A stretch of 63,770 bases of DNA from Cloacimonetes bacterium UBA5210 (GTDB lineage Bacteria > Cloacimonadota > Cloacimonadia > Cloacimonadales > Cloacimonadaceae). Numbering within the stretch: position 1 is the stretch's first letter; each line of letters opens with the position of its first letter. Below, piece after piece: positions 44,352-53,779 of the stretch. The notes beneath the pieces were generated by a model. The model was given only the letters and a program-made list of their open reading frames with translations. It did not search any database and was not told the origin of the DNA. The stretch covers positions 1-63,770 of the forward strand of contig DHVK01000024.1 of assembly GCA_002412625.1 (NCBI GenBank), read 5' to 3'. A program made the position numbers and the translations under genes.

Positions 44352-44782
44352 TTCCTTTCTCCTTGCTCTATTTTATCTATTCTGGTTTGATGTCTGCCCC
44401 CGGAAAAGGGTGTTTCCAGCCAGGCTTTTACTATTTCCACGGCGTAGGCGGCGGCGGTGAATCTGCCTGCCAGCACCAAGATGTTGGCGTTGTTGTGCAT
44501 CCGGGAGAGCCGGGCGATATCGGTTATCGAGCACAGAGCGGCACGGATGCCGGGAACCTTGTTGGCGGTGATGCTCATGCCGATGCCGCTGCCGCAGATC
44601 AAGATGCCCAGTTCACACTCGCCTTCCGCAACGGCTTCTGCCGCGGGGAAAGCGGTATCCGGGTAGTCCATGCTCTCTTCGCTCTCTGCGCCGAAATCCA
44701 TGAATTCATGCTCCGGGAAGGCGCGGATGATCGCTTCTTTCAGCGTGTATCCGGCGTGGTCACTTGCTATTGCCAGTTTCAT
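44348..44782 (-). CDS. rpiB: Ribose 5-phosphate isomerase B
   Basis: 144 residues from ATG 44782 (MKLAIASDHAGY), site GGAGGT. SDHAG and CGSGIGMSI (catalytic Cys) and the MHNNANILVLAGR signature are all present. It interconverts ribose 5-phosphate and ribulose 5-phosphate. Four-base overlaps with both neighbours (ATGA with the Ptb gene above, GTGA with glyA) show tight coupling. Confidence 0.95.
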   Translation of the reverse strand: MKLAIASDHAGYTLKEAIIRAFPEHEFMDFGAESEESMDYPDTAFPAAEAVAEGECELGILICGSGIGMSITANKVPGIRAALCSITDIARLSRMHNNANILVLAGRFTAAAYAVEIVKAWLETPFSGGRHQTRIDKIEQGERK

Positions 44783-45687
44783 TGTACCTCCGCCATCAGA
44801 CAACTGAGGGCTATGCAATAATACTTGGAGTTCTCGCTCTCACTGCGGCTCATCACCACCACCGGTTTGGTGGTGCCTTGAATCAAGCCGGCAAGTTCGC
44901 CTTCGGCAAAGAGCATCAGCCCTTTATAGAAGGCGTTGGCGGTCTCCAGATTGGGGAAGATCAGGATGTCTGCGTCGCCGTTGATGGGCGTGGAAACACC
45001 TTTCACAGCGCCTGCTTGGGGGTCACAGGCCAGGAACACGTCCAGGGGTCCGTCGATGGTACAGCCCTTGATTTGCCCGCGTTCTGCCATCTTGCAGATC
45101 TGGGCATAATCCATGGTGTTCGGCATGCCCGGGCTTACTTTCTCGGTAGCGGAAATCAGGGCGACCTTCGGGTTTGCGATGCCCAGGGTGTGCGCCATCT
45201 TCACGCTGTAGTTTACCATAGCGATCTTTTGGTCCAGATCCGGTGTGGGTAGCACGGCGGTATCCGAGATCAAGAGCAGCTTGTGATACTTCGGCAATTC
45301 AAGCGCGCAGGTATAGCTCATCACCGCCTTGGGAGGCAGGAGGCCGCGCTCTTTGGAAAGTACTTCTTTGAGGAACTTATCCGTGCCCACCAAACCCTTC
45401 ATCAGGACGTCCGCGTCTCCGGTTCTTACCAGGCGCACCGCTTCCCGCGTGGCTTGGTCTGCATCCGGCATGTCGATGATCTGGTATGCATCCGGCTGCA
45501 GGTTGAAACTCGTTAGAAGCTGGGTTATGCGTGCCTCGGAGCCGATCAGGATGGGGAATACGAAGCCGTCGGTGGTAGCTCTGCAGATGGCGCCAATGGT
45601 ATTGGCGTCTTCCGCCACCGCTACTGCGATGCGCACCTTTGTGCCGAGGGCTTGGGCTTTTGCTGAGATTTCGCTAAGGGATTTCAT
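44779..45687 (-). CDS. Phosphate acetyl/butyryltransferase-family enzyme (copy 1)
   Basis: 302 residues of the PTA_PTB family. GDADVLMKGLVGTDKFL, TPDLDQKIAMVNYSVKMA, and GDADILIFPNLETANAFYKG are the recognisable family stretches. It transfers an acyl group between CoA and phosphate; the size (about 300) and lack of extra domains point to Ptb (butyryl or branched acyl) rather than Pta. It overlaps rpiB by four bases. No acyl kinase is found in this window. Start ATG 45687 behind a short gap of three bases after its paralogue. Confidence 0.82.
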   Translation of the reverse strand: MKSLSEISAKAQALGTKVRIAVAVAEDANTIGAICRATTDGFVFPILIGSEARITQLLTSFNLQPDAYQIIDMPDADQATREAVRLVRTGDADVLMKGLVGTDKFLKEVLSKERGLLPPKAVMSYTCALELPKYHKLLLISDTAVLPTPDLDQKIAMVNYSVKMAHTLGIANPKVALISATEKVSPGMPNTMDYAQICKMAERGQIKGCTIDGPLDVFLACDPQAGAVKGVSTPINGDADILIFPNLETANAFYKGLMLFAEGELAGLIQGTTKPVVVMSRSESENSKYYCIALSCLMAEVQ

Positions 45688-45690
45688 CTG

Positions 45691-46593
45691 CTAAGCCAGC
45701 ATTGCTGCCAGGGCGATTGAGTATAGTTTGCTGCGTTCGCTATCTCCCCGGGAGGTTAGCACGCAGGGTACGCGAGCGCCCATCACGATTGCGCAGAGCT
45801 CGCTCTTCAAAAGCTTCACGATGGTTTTGTAGAAAGTGTTTCCCGCCTCGATATTGGGGAAGAGGATGCAATCCGCGTCGCCGCACACTTCGCTGGTCAT
45901 GCCCTTGATGTGCGCGCTTTCTTTATCGATGATCAAATCCATGCCCAGAGGGCCTTCGACCATCGCGCCTTTGATCTGTCCGCGCTGTGCCATCTTGGAG
46001 ATGATCGCGGCATCGGCGCAGGAAGGGATCTTGGGCAGAGTCTGTTCGCTGGCCGCCATGAGCCCCACTTTTGGTTGTTCGATCCCCAGGAAGTGGGCGG
46101 TCTTGATCAGGTAATTGGTGATCGCCACTTTTTGTGCCAGATCCGGCAAGGGGATAATCGCCACATCGCCAAAGATCAGCAGTTTGTGATAGTTCAGGGG
46201 TTCTGCCACGGTGATATGCGCAAGGATCGCGCCCGGATTCATCAAGCCGGTTTCTTTGTTCAGGATGGCGCGCATATAGCGGTCTGTGGAAAGCAGGCCC
46301 TTCATCAGGAAGTCGCCTTCACCGCGGTTGATCAATTCCACCGCCAGGCTTGCCGCTTCCAGATCGCTTGCAGTATGCACGATGCGAAAGATGGCGGGGT
46401 CGATATCGTGTTCTCTGCAAACTTTTGTGATCTTGCCTTCATCTCCCACCAGGATTGCTTCGACGATGCCCATTTTTACTGCCTGAGACACTGCCATGAT
46501 GGTGTGAGCATCGATCGCCCACGCCGCTACAAGACGTTTCTTTGCCCGGGTTCCCAGAACTTCAAACATCTGGTCCAGTTTACGAATTTCCAT
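45691..46593 (-). CDS. Phosphate acetyl/butyryltransferase-family enzyme (copy 2)
   Basis: 300 residues and clearly paralogous to the next gene, sharing the motifs GDFLMKGLLSTDRYM, LPDLAQKVAITNYLIKTAHF and GDADCILFPNIEAGNTFYKT, but well diverged, so likely with a different acyl specificity. First gene of the operon. Start ATG 46593 with GGAG. It should also act on short-chain acyl-CoA; the chain length cannot be read. Confidence 0.82.
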   Translation of the reverse strand: MEIRKLDQMFEVLGTRAKKRLVAAWAIDAHTIMAVSQAVKMGIVEAILVGDEGKITKVCREHDIDPAIFRIVHTASDLEAASLAVELINRGEGDFLMKGLLSTDRYMRAILNKETGLMNPGAILAHITVAEPLNYHKLLIFGDVAIIPLPDLAQKVAITNYLIKTAHFLGIEQPKVGLMAASEQTLPKIPSCADAAIISKMAQRGQIKGAMVEGPLGMDLIIDKESAHIKGMTSEVCGDADCILFPNIEAGNTFYKTIVKLLKSELCAIVMGARVPCVLTSRGDSERSKLYSIALAAMLA

Positions 46594-46629
46594 CGTTACT
46601 CCATATCTGTGTTAATTACAATATATATA

Positions 46630-48021
46630 TCAGAAATACCAGGAAAACACCAGGTTCGGGCTCTGTTGCCCCACCTGCAGATTGCGCACTTCAGTGTGCA
46701 GAAGAACACCGTTTATGCCGAAATATTCGATGCGGATGGTCTGTTCCCCTTCTGGGAGGGGGATTTCCGTGATCAGTGCGTCTGAGGGGAAGAACTGCGA
46801 GATCCTGAGATCGGCATTTTCGCTCAGGAATACGGCGGCATCCGCCACCAATCCCAAAAGAGCAGCACCCAGATCGCTGGTGTTCTTTTTTGCTTCTTCC
46901 TTAGCTTTTTCGGCAGCCAGCCCTTTGATAACGGTGCGGCTGACGCTTTTGAGGATGATCATCGGTTCTTTCAGTTCGAAGCTGCGCCGGGCAACCAGGC
47001 TGAGGTCTTCCAGCTTGCTGAGGGTCTGACGCTGGCCATCGGAAGTAACCACGTCCACTCTGCCCACTTTCGGGGGGCGATCTTCCAGATAGGGAATGGC
47101 AAACTTGAAATAATAGCCGTCTTCGATCCCCGGCCAGGGGATGGCGTTGAAATCCACATCTTTGCCGGAACTCGCCAGCACCAAGAGGTCTTTGGAAGTA
47201 TGGATATGCATTTCCAGAGGCAGTTTGGTGGGTCCGCGATTCACAAAGCTTAGCACCCGCAGCATGTTTCTCTCTTTGTTAGCCTCAGGATGCGCGATTG
47301 CCGGCGGGGAAAAGGGGTAAAGCTCGGGCTGGCTTTTAAAGGCGTAGTGCAGATTGTCATAATCGATCCGGGCATCGTCCATGCGCCGGTCGGCTTCATA
47401 CATGATCATGCTGATATAGCTGGCCAGGGCAGAAGAGTGGAATCTGCCGCGAGAGTTTTTGAACTGCACTTTGGCTTCCGAATCCTGCTCCATTTCTTTG
47501 GCCATGCGGGCGTATTTCAGTTCCAGAAAGCTCAGCTTTTCATCCACGCGGCGCACTTCGACCATCGCCGCCTCGGGATTGCCCAGTTCCAGAAAGTTAA
47601 GGGCTTTGAACACATTGATATAGATGTCTTCATAGTCCTCTCCGGAATACTCCAGAGAAGTGTCGTTCAAGAGCATGGATCCGGCTGCCCGGGCCACGCT
47701 TTTGGTATAGAGCTCCTGAATAGCGTCTTCCGCCCGGGTCAGGAGATCGTTGCTCTGTTGCCAATTGCCCTGAATATGATGCAGCATTCCCGCATCCAGA
47801 TAGTAAAGCAGGCGTTCTTTGTTGCGATACATACCCTGCTTTTCCACAATCTTGAGGGCAGAGTGAACATCGCGCTTGGCCATGGCTTTATCCAGGTCAC
47901 GCCGCGTTCGGTGGGAATTAATGTTTGCCGCGCACGAAGTTAGCAAAAAGGCACAAAACAGCAGCAGAATCCGCACAGAGATTCTGCGAGCCCGGCCTTG
48001 AAGCTTGACTTTGAATAACAT
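46630..48021 (-). CDS. COG3014-like lipoprotein
   Basis: 463 residues. Lipobox LLTSCAAN near residue 30 after a basic start. An N-terminal TPR-like helical region (LLYYLDAGMLHHIQGNWQQS, YINVFKALNFLELGNPEAAM) and a C-terminal beta region ending LVFSWYF. It resembles COG3014 proteins, which are often next to LpoB-like lipoproteins, as here. It starts 8 bp after the LpoB-like gene. Probably a periplasmic/outer-membrane partner in cell-wall growth; inference from the pair. Confidence 0.75.
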   Translation of the reverse strand: MLFKVKLQGRARRISVRILLLFCAFLLTSCAANINSHRTRRDLDKAMAKRDVHSALKIVEKQGMYRNKERLLYYLDAGMLHHIQGNWQQSNDLLTRAEDAIQELYTKSVARAAGSMLLNDTSLEYSGEDYEDIYINVFKALNFLELGNPEAAMVEVRRVDEKLSFLELKYARMAKEMEQDSEAKVQFKNSRGRFHSSALASYISMIMYEADRRMDDARIDYDNLHYAFKSQPELYPFSPPAIAHPEANKERNMLRVLSFVNRGPTKLPLEMHIHTSKDLLVLASSGKDVDFNAIPWPGIEDGYYFKFAIPYLEDRPPKVGRVDVVTSDGQRQTLSKLEDLSLVARRSFELKEPMIILKSVSRTVIKGLAAEKAKEEAKKNTSDLGAALLGLVADAAVFLSENADLRISQFFPSDALITEIPLPEGEQTIRIEYFGINGVLLHTEVRNLQVGQQSPNLVFSWYF

Positions 48022-48029
48022 CAGTGATA

Positions 48030-48629
48030 TTACTTAAAGCGGCTGCGTTCCACCATCTTCATGATCTCTTTGTTGCCGATCCAAACGGTTTCCGTGGTCT
48101 CCATGTCGATCAGTTCCATATCGATCTGATAGAATTTGGCAGAAGTGCGGTCAACGCGATCGGTGATGGTCTTCACGGTGCCTTTCAGCATATAATCCGC
48201 GCCCAGTTCTGCTGCCATCTTCTTGGCGGTTTCTTCGGAAGCATAATATTGCTGATCGGTGCGTTCGTCCCGAACTTCATCGCGCATATCGCGGCTGGCT
48301 ACAAAGCGCACTGCGCCGCTGTTGATGAGCTCGCGGGAGATATCCGTAACGAAGGTGCCCATCTCGATGTGTTCACTGCTGAGGTTGCGCATGGTGCCGA
48401 TGATCACCACCGGAGTTCTGCCTTTTTGTTGCAGGAAAGTGCTCAGCCAGGGACGCGCCACTACGTCGCGGATCATTTCTTCCGCCACCAGACGGCTATC
48501 GGTGTTGTTCCATTTGCCGCTCAGGTCGGCCACGGTATCGGTGGAAACCCGCTGGACCTTTACACTGGGTCCGCAGGCGGAGATGACGAGCGCAAGGGCT
48601 ATCACAGTCATAATCAATATTTTTTGCAT
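48030..48629 (-). CDS. LpoB-like penicillin-binding-protein activator lipoprotein
   Basis: 199 residues from ATG 48629 (MQKILIMTVIALALVISAC), site TGGAGGA; the lipobox is ISACGP. The domain (LVAEEMIRDVVARPW, PVVIIGTMRNLSSEHIEMGT, TDISRELINSGAVRFVASRD, LGADYMLKGTVKTI, LIDMETTETVWIG) matches LpoB (YcfM). In E. coli LpoB stimulates PBP1b. A TTGACA box lies at 48739-48744, about 110 bp upstream. Confidence 0.88.
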   Translation of the reverse strand: MQKILIMTVIALALVISACGPSVKVQRVSTDTVADLSGKWNNTDSRLVAEEMIRDVVARPWLSTFLQQKGRTPVVIIGTMRNLSSEHIEMGTFVTDISRELINSGAVRFVASRDMRDEVRDERTDQQYYASEETAKKMAAELGADYMLKGTVKTITDRVDRTSAKFYQIDMELIDMETTETVWIGNKEIMKMVERSRFK

Positions 48630-48839
48630 TGTTCCTCCATCGCATTTTGGGGATGATTCTATAGTTAAAGACAAACGAAAAGCAGTATTCCTGCATACAT
48701 TTAACACTCTTGGAATAGCCGCGCCAAAGGCAGTTTTTTGTCAAGGCAAAATTCCCCTCTTTATAGGGGATTTCATTCACCGCTTTGGGGAAGCGCGTCA
48801 GCTCGTCCGGGATTGCCTGATTTGTGAACTCGGGTTTGC

Positions 48840-49062
48840 GCTGATTTTATGCTGTTATTGTGCTGTGAGCATAGCAGGATAACAGCTTGATATCTGGATA
48901 AACCCACTTTGATACATGGTGGATGGAACACGCCGCTCCCGGGGCGTTTTTTTGCCAATTATTTCCCATCTATGAATAGCCAGTTATGCACGCCTCCCAA
49001 TGATTGGTTATCCGCATACTATACTTGGAGCTAACTGGCAGAAAAACGCCCGAGGACGGGCG
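48840..49062. repeat. Dispersed intergenic repeat, copy 6 (B, A, inverted A)
   Basis: Module B with GCTGTTAT (48851-48858) / ATAACAGC (48879-48886); module A at about 48924-48985 (GGAACACGCCGCTCCCGG, GGGCGTTTTTTTGCC); inverted A at about 49027-49062. It fills most of the 465-bp gap 48630-49094, the rest being the lpoB promoter region. Confidence 0.7.
49042..49062 (-). terminator. Module-A hairpin acting as terminator of the M6 gene
   Basis: CGCCC (49047-49051) / GGGCG (49058-49062) with GTTTTTC following on the minus strand, 33 bp beyond the stop at 49095. It shows that module A can form a working-looking terminator. Confidence 0.65.
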
Positions 49063-49094
49063 AGCTCCAGACTGCGCCATCTGCGTGTTATTCT

Positions 49095-52000
49095 TTAATC
49101 CGCCGACGCTTCGGTATCCGCCACTACCTTGAAAAAGGCCTTGTCTGCTCCGGCGTGCAAATACCAGTTTTCCGTGGTTTCAATCAATGACCAAGTTTCC
49201 AGATCATCGGAGATATATACCAGGTATTTATTGGCATAATCCACGGCTTGCCAGTCCAGCCTGATCCCCTCCGGGCTGTGCTCTATGCGCAACTCGGGAG
49301 CGGCCAGCACCAAATCCAGATAATGGAAGGTGATCAAAGGCACCGTGTTTGTGGCTGTGGCGCCGGTCAGGGCAGCTGTGGGGTCATAAACGATGCTGTC
49401 GCTACGTAGGAAGATGCTGCGGTTGGCTCCCGCGGTATATATCTTAAAGTGGTCTGAAGAGCTATAATAGGCTTGATCCATCACCCGGTTACTGCGGATA
49501 GCCAGATTCCCGCCGGTGTAGATGAATGGCGCTGAGAATGGCAGATACAGGATGCGTTCTCCGGGACGGAAATCCACCACATCATCAAAGACCAGCACAT
49601 AATCGGCAAAAGCCGGGAATTCCGTAATCAGGCTGCTCTCTGTGGTGTTCTTCAACCATACTTTGATCGGGCGTGCTACCAGCGAATCCACAAAAGAATA
49701 TGAATAATGGATGCCATAAAGCAGGGTTTGGGGCAGATTCAGTTCTTCTGCCAGATAAATGCTTTCTGCCACGCTGTTTTTGTAGAAGAAATTGAAGGGA
49801 ACGGTATTGACGGTGGAGATCGGCTGGTCGTGCCCGATCTGGGCAAAATCCACCGTCTGCCCCAGGATCAGGATCTGGGCGGACAATGTGCTGTTGTCCC
49901 CGATCTCGGTTTCGTCTGCTACAATCAGGCTCGCGTGCAGATTGTATTCTCCGGGTTCTTGGAGCGTGAGCGGGATTGAATATGTGTCCGTTTCTCCGGC
50001 GGCCAGGGTCTGCGAGATCTGCACCGTGCTCAGGATGCTGTTATCTTCGCTGCTAAGTATCTGCACCGAGAAGGATTCCACATCCGTGTTTCCGGAATTG
50101 GCGACAGACAGCTGAAGCGCGAATTCTTCACTGATAAAAGCCGCCGCGGGAGCAGTCAAGCTTTGAGCGCTGAGGTTGACAAAGGGCAGGTCTGAGGGTA
50201 CCAGAAACACGTTCAGCTTCGGTGCCAGGTTTGTGAGAGTGCCGGGAGTCGTACCCACATTCAGCGGGTCGTAGGTAGTGCTGTCGCTTTGCAGAACTCT
50301 GCTTCGATTGGGATAGGCAGGATTGCCGTGGGCGCAGAAGGTATCCGAACTGCTATAATAAGAAGCATCCATGGGGCGGTTCGTGCGGATGGAGAGATAA
50401 GGTCCCTCAAAGAGAAAGGCTTGATCCAGGGGGATTAGCAGAGTTCCTGTGCCGGCGGGGATATCAGCCATGCCGTCAAAGACCAGCTGATAGCCTTCCG
50501 GGGAAAGCCAGCCGGCACTGAGATCGGCTGTATCGGTGTTCTTCAGCCAGACCTTGATGGGAGTCTGGGTCAAAGCGGTTACGAAATTGTAATCGTAGGA
50601 GATGGCGTGGAGCGTTGATCCGGTGAATATCCCTTCGCCGGGATAGTAGATGCTTTCTGCCACATTGTTCTTGTAATAGAAGTTGAAGGGGATGTTGTTT
50701 ACATAGTTATCGCTGAATCCGGCGCCGATGCGGAGGCCTTGCACGCCGGGGGGGAAGATGGTGATGGACTTGGCTTGTCCGGAGTTGTTTTGGGCGTCCA
50801 TGTCCTGAGGGTGGGACACTTTGGCATACACATTGCGAGTTCCGGCGCTGCTAAAAGTATAATTCAGCACGTGTATCGCTTGTTGGCCGGGTTGCAGGGC
50901 GGTACTAATGGTTTGGCCGGTAAGCACGGCATCGGTATCCGCGTCAAGGATTTGCAAAAGGTAGTTTTGCATGGCATTCAGGCCGCTGCTGTGCACTGTG
51001 ATGGAGAAGGGATTGGCTTCATTGATCAGAGCAGTTTGGGGAGCGTCGAGCCCCACAATCCGCAGATCCCGGGCAAGGATTTGACCGATCGTGATATCAT
51101 CAAGGTAGATGCGGCGATATGTGGTACCCAACCCGTGCTTGAAGGCTATCTGCAGGTCGTTGCCCGGGTAGGGCAAGAAGCTGACTTCATACTCGCTGAT
51201 CGCGGTGCTGAGGGTGATGCTTTGCATGGTTGTAAAAGCTCCGGTGGCAGGTGAGTATGAACCAACCAGGAGGATTTGGCCATTGCTTGAGGCCTTGGCG
51301 CGGAACTTTGTGCTGATGGTATTCAGGCTTGTGGGGAGGACGGGTCCGAGCAGCAGCAGTTCTCCGGCCAGGTCGTTGGCATTGTACAATTCCAGGGCAT
51401 TCGGGGCGCTATAAGCGTTTGTGGTGGCGATGGTTTTCACATAAGCTGAGGTGGAACTGGAGTTCACCACCGTCGAGAAGAGGGCAGGGACTTGGGGCGG
51501 GAGCACTTGATCAAAAGCTTCAACCAGAGGGAGATCGAGGATGCGGGACAGGCGGAGGTTATCGACAAAGATGTTGTTTCCATAGGCACTGATGGCTTTG
51601 AGCACCAGATAGTAGTCACCGGGGTTATCTATCGGCAGAGTGAATTCATATTCATACCAGGCGTTGGCGGAAACCGCAGGCGCTAAGGAGCTGGAGCGGT
51701 TGATGGTTCCTGCTAATGCCGGATTGTTGGTGAGCTGAGGATCTCTGCCCAGCCAGACTTCAATGCGGTCGGCATTTGTAAGGTAACCGCCGTCGCGATA
51801 CATGCTCATCTTCAGTTTGTGGCTATATTGTTCGGCGTTATCGATGCGCAGGATGGGGCTCACCAGAAAGGCACTGCTGCCGTTGGTGGCGCTGTAACTA
51901 TTGTAGCGAAGCATCCTGCTACCATGAGCCGGAGAGCAGGTGGGGGATGAGCCGCTTTGCACGATTTCAAAAGAGTGGGATCCGGATATGGGGGCGGTTG

Positions 52001-53594
52001 ACCAACCATCCGGCATGGCGGCAGAATCGAAGCTTTCCTGATATGTGGGCGTGGAAAAATCCCAGATCACGGGTTCGGGGCTTCCCTTAGAGAAAGTGAT
52101 GGTGGCTCCTGTGGCAGAACCGATGTTGAATATCTCCAGGTTTCCAGCAGAGCCGTTTTGCAAAAATGGGCTGGGATTGGTATTGTTGTTAATGGCGGTA
52201 CGCCCGGTTTCCAGGCTGAAATTCGCGTTGTTCACGCTACCGTCTTGCGTGAGAGTTCCACCCGGGCGATATACATACAGCTCATCCGGAGGGCCGTCGG
52301 CATTGCCGCTGCAGGAGGTATCGATTCTATAGATGATGATACCGCTGCCGGGGATCGAGTTCTCGAAGGTGCCGGTCTTTCTGCGGTATTCCAAAACATA
52401 GTATTGCCCGGCGACAGTGGAGTTGATCCGATATGCCTGCCCCGTGGCTGAGGTTACCGGGTTCAGGCTGTATTCAGTATTGGCGCTGATCGTGGGGATG
52501 CTGCTCACCCAGCCGCCATATTTCATCTTCATGTATGTGGTCATGTGTTGAGGCGGGTTTGTATTGCTGTTCATCAGGTCCCAGCTTCCGGCGGGAGAAA
52601 TGCCGTTGTTGGTGTAATGATACAGATCGGGAGCGCCGAGGCTGTGGTAAAACTCGTGGCAGATCACCCCCACATTCTGCGAAGCCAGGAAGTTCTGCAA
52701 TTGGAAATTGAAGTCATATACGCGTTTGCCGCGGATATAGACGTAGCGATCATAGAGAGACCAGCGGTGTGGCCAGAGCAAGCTGGACCATGCTCCGGCG
52801 CTGCCTTTCACGATGAAGACGACGTTATCCACCCGGCCATCGTTGTTGGCATCGATATTCAAATCTGCCGGAACCATCGATGAAATGGCGGTTGAGGCAT
52901 TCTGGAGCAGGGTGAATTCCCGATCCCGGCTCTGATTATCATCCTGATAGCCTGTGGGATTGCTTACGGCATCGTAGGGCTGGAAGTATGCGCGGGGGTG
53001 GCTGTCCTGCCAGGAAACCACATATCCGGAGGCCGGAGTGGGATAAAAGGTCGTGTTTACGGTTAGCTGGTTGTAGCTCGTTTCCAGAAAGTAATTCTTC
53101 AAAGAGCTGGCGTTGGTATTGAACCAGCCGTTATAGAGACTGATGTTTTCCCCATATTCGCCTTCGTCCGAAAAGCGGATATAGATCACCAGGTTGTTGA
53201 AGGTTCCGGTGGTGGGAGCGCCACGATCTTCCGGCATTTGGAATTTGGTCTTGCGCGCTTCCTTGTACAGGGCAGGGCTGATGTTGATCCCGGGTTTTAG
53301 CCCGGCGGATCGGGGATTGTCCCGCCCGGCAAGCAGTTTTCCGGCTTTCACGCTTTCGCCATCTGGTTCGGCATAGCGATACTCCCCGCTTTTGGGGTCT
53401 CTGATGATGGTGAATTGATCAGCGTCGTGAAGCCAGTTGTGAAATTCATCCCCGCTGGCGAAGCAATCCAGAGGGCTGCCATCAGGCTGATAAACTACGG
53501 TGGGCATATTCGTTAACCAAGCCGCGAAGAGCGGACTGAGGGATACACATAGCAGGAGGAATAAGGCTTTCTGAAGACCTTTGCCTATTCTCAT
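49095..53594 (-). CDS. M6-family secreted metalloprotease with beta modules
   Basis: 1499 residues. Signal peptide (LFLLLCVSLSPLFAA). Catalytic domain with VICHEFYHSLGAPDLYHY (zinc HExxH and downstream Asp) near residue 312, like immune-inhibitor-A/M6 enzymes; NNLVIYIRFSDEG precedes it. Then MAM/jelly-roll segments, CARDB-like repeats, two copies of a PFNFYYKN module (about residues 965 and 1262), and an FN3-like end (GIRLDWQAVDYANKYLVYIS). No NPFNP-type sorting domain follows, so it is probably released, or the anchor is non-standard. Start ATG 53594 with AAGGAG. Confidence 0.85.
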   Translation of the reverse strand: MRIGKGLQKALFLLLCVSLSPLFAAWLTNMPTVVYQPDGSPLDCFASGDEFHNWLHDADQFTIIRDPKSGEYRYAEPDGESVKAGKLLAGRDNPRSAGLKPGINISPALYKEARKTKFQMPEDRGAPTTGTFNNLVIYIRFSDEGEYGENISLYNGWFNTNASSLKNYFLETSYNQLTVNTTFYPTPASGYVVSWQDSHPRAYFQPYDAVSNPTGYQDDNQSRDREFTLLQNASTAISSMVPADLNIDANNDGRVDNVVFIVKGSAGAWSSLLWPHRWSLYDRYVYIRGKRVYDFNFQLQNFLASQNVGVICHEFYHSLGAPDLYHYTNNGISPAGSWDLMNSNTNPPQHMTTYMKMKYGGWVSSIPTISANTEYSLNPVTSATGQAYRINSTVAGQYYVLEYRRKTGTFENSIPGSGIIIYRIDTSCSGNADGPPDELYVYRPGGTLTQDGSVNNANFSLETGRTAINNNTNPSPFLQNGSAGNLEIFNIGSATGATITFSKGSPEPVIWDFSTPTYQESFDSAAMPDGWSTAPISGSHSFEIVQSGSSPTCSPAHGSRMLRYNSYSATNGSSAFLVSPILRIDNAEQYSHKLKMSMYRDGGYLTNADRIEVWLGRDPQLTNNPALAGTINRSSSLAPAVSANAWYEYEFTLPIDNPGDYYLVLKAISAYGNNIFVDNLRLSRILDLPLVEAFDQVLPPQVPALFSTVVNSSSTSAYVKTIATTNAYSAPNALELYNANDLAGELLLLGPVLPTSLNTISTKFRAKASSNGQILLVGSYSPATGAFTTMQSITLSTAISEYEVSFLPYPGNDLQIAFKHGLGTTYRRIYLDDITIGQILARDLRIVGLDAPQTALINEANPFSITVHSSGLNAMQNYLLQILDADTDAVLTGQTISTALQPGQQAIHVLNYTFSSAGTRNVYAKVSHPQDMDAQNNSGQAKSITIFPPGVQGLRIGAGFSDNYVNNIPFNFYYKNNVAESIYYPGEGIFTGSTLHAISYDYNFVTALTQTPIKVWLKNTDTADLSAGWLSPEGYQLVFDGMADIPAGTGTLLIPLDQAFLFEGPYLSIRTNRPMDASYYSSSDTFCAHGNPAYPNRSRVLQSDSTTYDPLNVGTTPGTLTNLAPKLNVFLVPSDLPFVNLSAQSLTAPAAAFISEEFALQLSVANSGNTDVESFSVQILSSEDNSILSTVQISQTLAAGETDTYSIPLTLQEPGEYNLHASLIVADETEIGDNSTLSAQILILGQTVDFAQIGHDQPISTVNTVPFNFFYKNSVAESIYLAEELNLPQTLLYGIHYSYSFVDSLVARPIKVWLKNTTESSLITEFPAFADYVLVFDDVVDFRPGERILYLPFSAPFIYTGGNLAIRSNRVMDQAYYSSSDHFKIYTAGANRSIFLRSDSIVYDPTAALTGATATNTVPLITFHYLDLVLAAPELRIEHSPEGIRLDWQAVDYANKYLVYISDDLETWSLIETTENWYLHAGADKAFFKVVADTEASAD

Positions 53595-53629
53595 AAAGAA
53601 CTCCTTAGGTGAAATTTTCAGTTAGGCGC

Positions 53630-53658
53630 AAAGTAAAAAAAGGAATCTGTGGCGTCAA
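53630..53658 (-). promoter_or_regulatory. Promoter of the M6 protease gene
   Basis: -35 TTGACG (53653-53658), 17-bp spacer, -10 TACTTT followed by G (53630-53635), minus strand. Confidence 0.65.
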
Positions 53659-53779
53659 TGCAAAAATGCCGCGACCAAACCAAATGGGAGGAGACAAGCG
53701 GGAGAATCCAGCAAATAGTGCTGATAATTAAAAACACATTAGTATGTTAGCGCAATGTGGAAGAAATGCCGCATTGGGC

